Assembly: GCA_023145975.1 (NCBI GenBank)
Contig: JAGLCZ010000524.1
Location: 1 to 5,542 of the forward strand
Direction: 5' to 3'
Length of the DNA: 5,542 bases
DNA from: Candidatus Hydrogenedentota bacterium
GTDB lineage: Bacteria; Hydrogenedentota; Hydrogenedentia; Hydrogenedentales; CAITNO01
A program made the position numbers and the translations under genes. Shown one piece after another: positions 5,520 to 5,542 of this stretch (positions within the stretch are counted from its first letter, which is position 1; every line of letters starts with the position of its first letter). The notes beneath the pieces are model-generated. The model was not told the origin of the DNA, did no database searches, and saw only the letters and a program-made list of their open reading frames with translations.

Positions 5520-5542
5520 CCATGAGAGATACACAACGGCTT

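Noticed and set aside
5330..5536. A 68-codon minus-strand open frame as an intact small gene
   Set aside because: Only its C-terminal part is meaningful and that is a frameshifted transposase end; the N-terminal part reads through the inverted repeat.
1..5542. CRISPR array, tRNA or rRNA genes, retron or toxin-antitoxin pair
   Set aside because: I saw no regularly spaced repeats, no cloverleaf-like sequence and no matching small gene pairs.

Overview
The window is a compact block of phage virion (morphogenesis) genes, all on the minus strand, so transcription runs from high to low coordinates. Base composition is roughly balanced and AGGAG/AAGGA-type ribosome binding sites are clear, so this is bacterial or prophage DNA. 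I cannot name the host. The gene set looks like a tailed phage (siphovirus-like or a related long-tailed type), either a prophage or a remnant of one.

Layout from right to left. (a) 5281-5542 holds no intact gene. It contains the decayed 3' end of an ISL3-like transposase with one visible frameshift, a possible IS end, and an imperfect inverted repeat of the REP/MITE kind. (b) 4567-5268 encodes a 233-aa protein whose N-terminal half resembles the 3'-phosphoesterase (PE) domain of bacterial DNA ligase D. (c) 4141-4521 is a small capsid decoration-like protein. (d) 3085-4128 is an HK97-fold major capsid protein, followed by a stem-loop that may act as a partial terminator. (e) 2629-3030 is a small helical protein, probably a head-tail connector. 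(f) 1911-2594 is a distal-tail (Dit)-like protein. (g) 169-1914 is a tail hub-like protein carrying a complete staphylococcal-nuclease (SNase) domain in its middle. (h) 1-146 is the start of the next gene, possibly a tail fibre or accessory protein, cut by the window edge.

Spacing is tight: a 4-base stop/start overlap between Dit and hub, and gaps of 12-54 bases elsewhere, which suggests one late operon. Two things stand out. First, two DNA-end-processing folds sit in a virion gene block: an SNase domain with all key catalytic residues inside the tail hub, and a PE-like domain where a head protease or scaffold is usual. SNase family enzymes leave 3'-phosphate ends and LigD PE domains remove 3'-phosphates, so a functional link is chemically plausible; that link is inference. 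Second, the block goes from capsid through one connector straight to Dit and hub, with no tail-tube or tape-measure gene between, so the element is either rearranged, reduced, or of unusual design.
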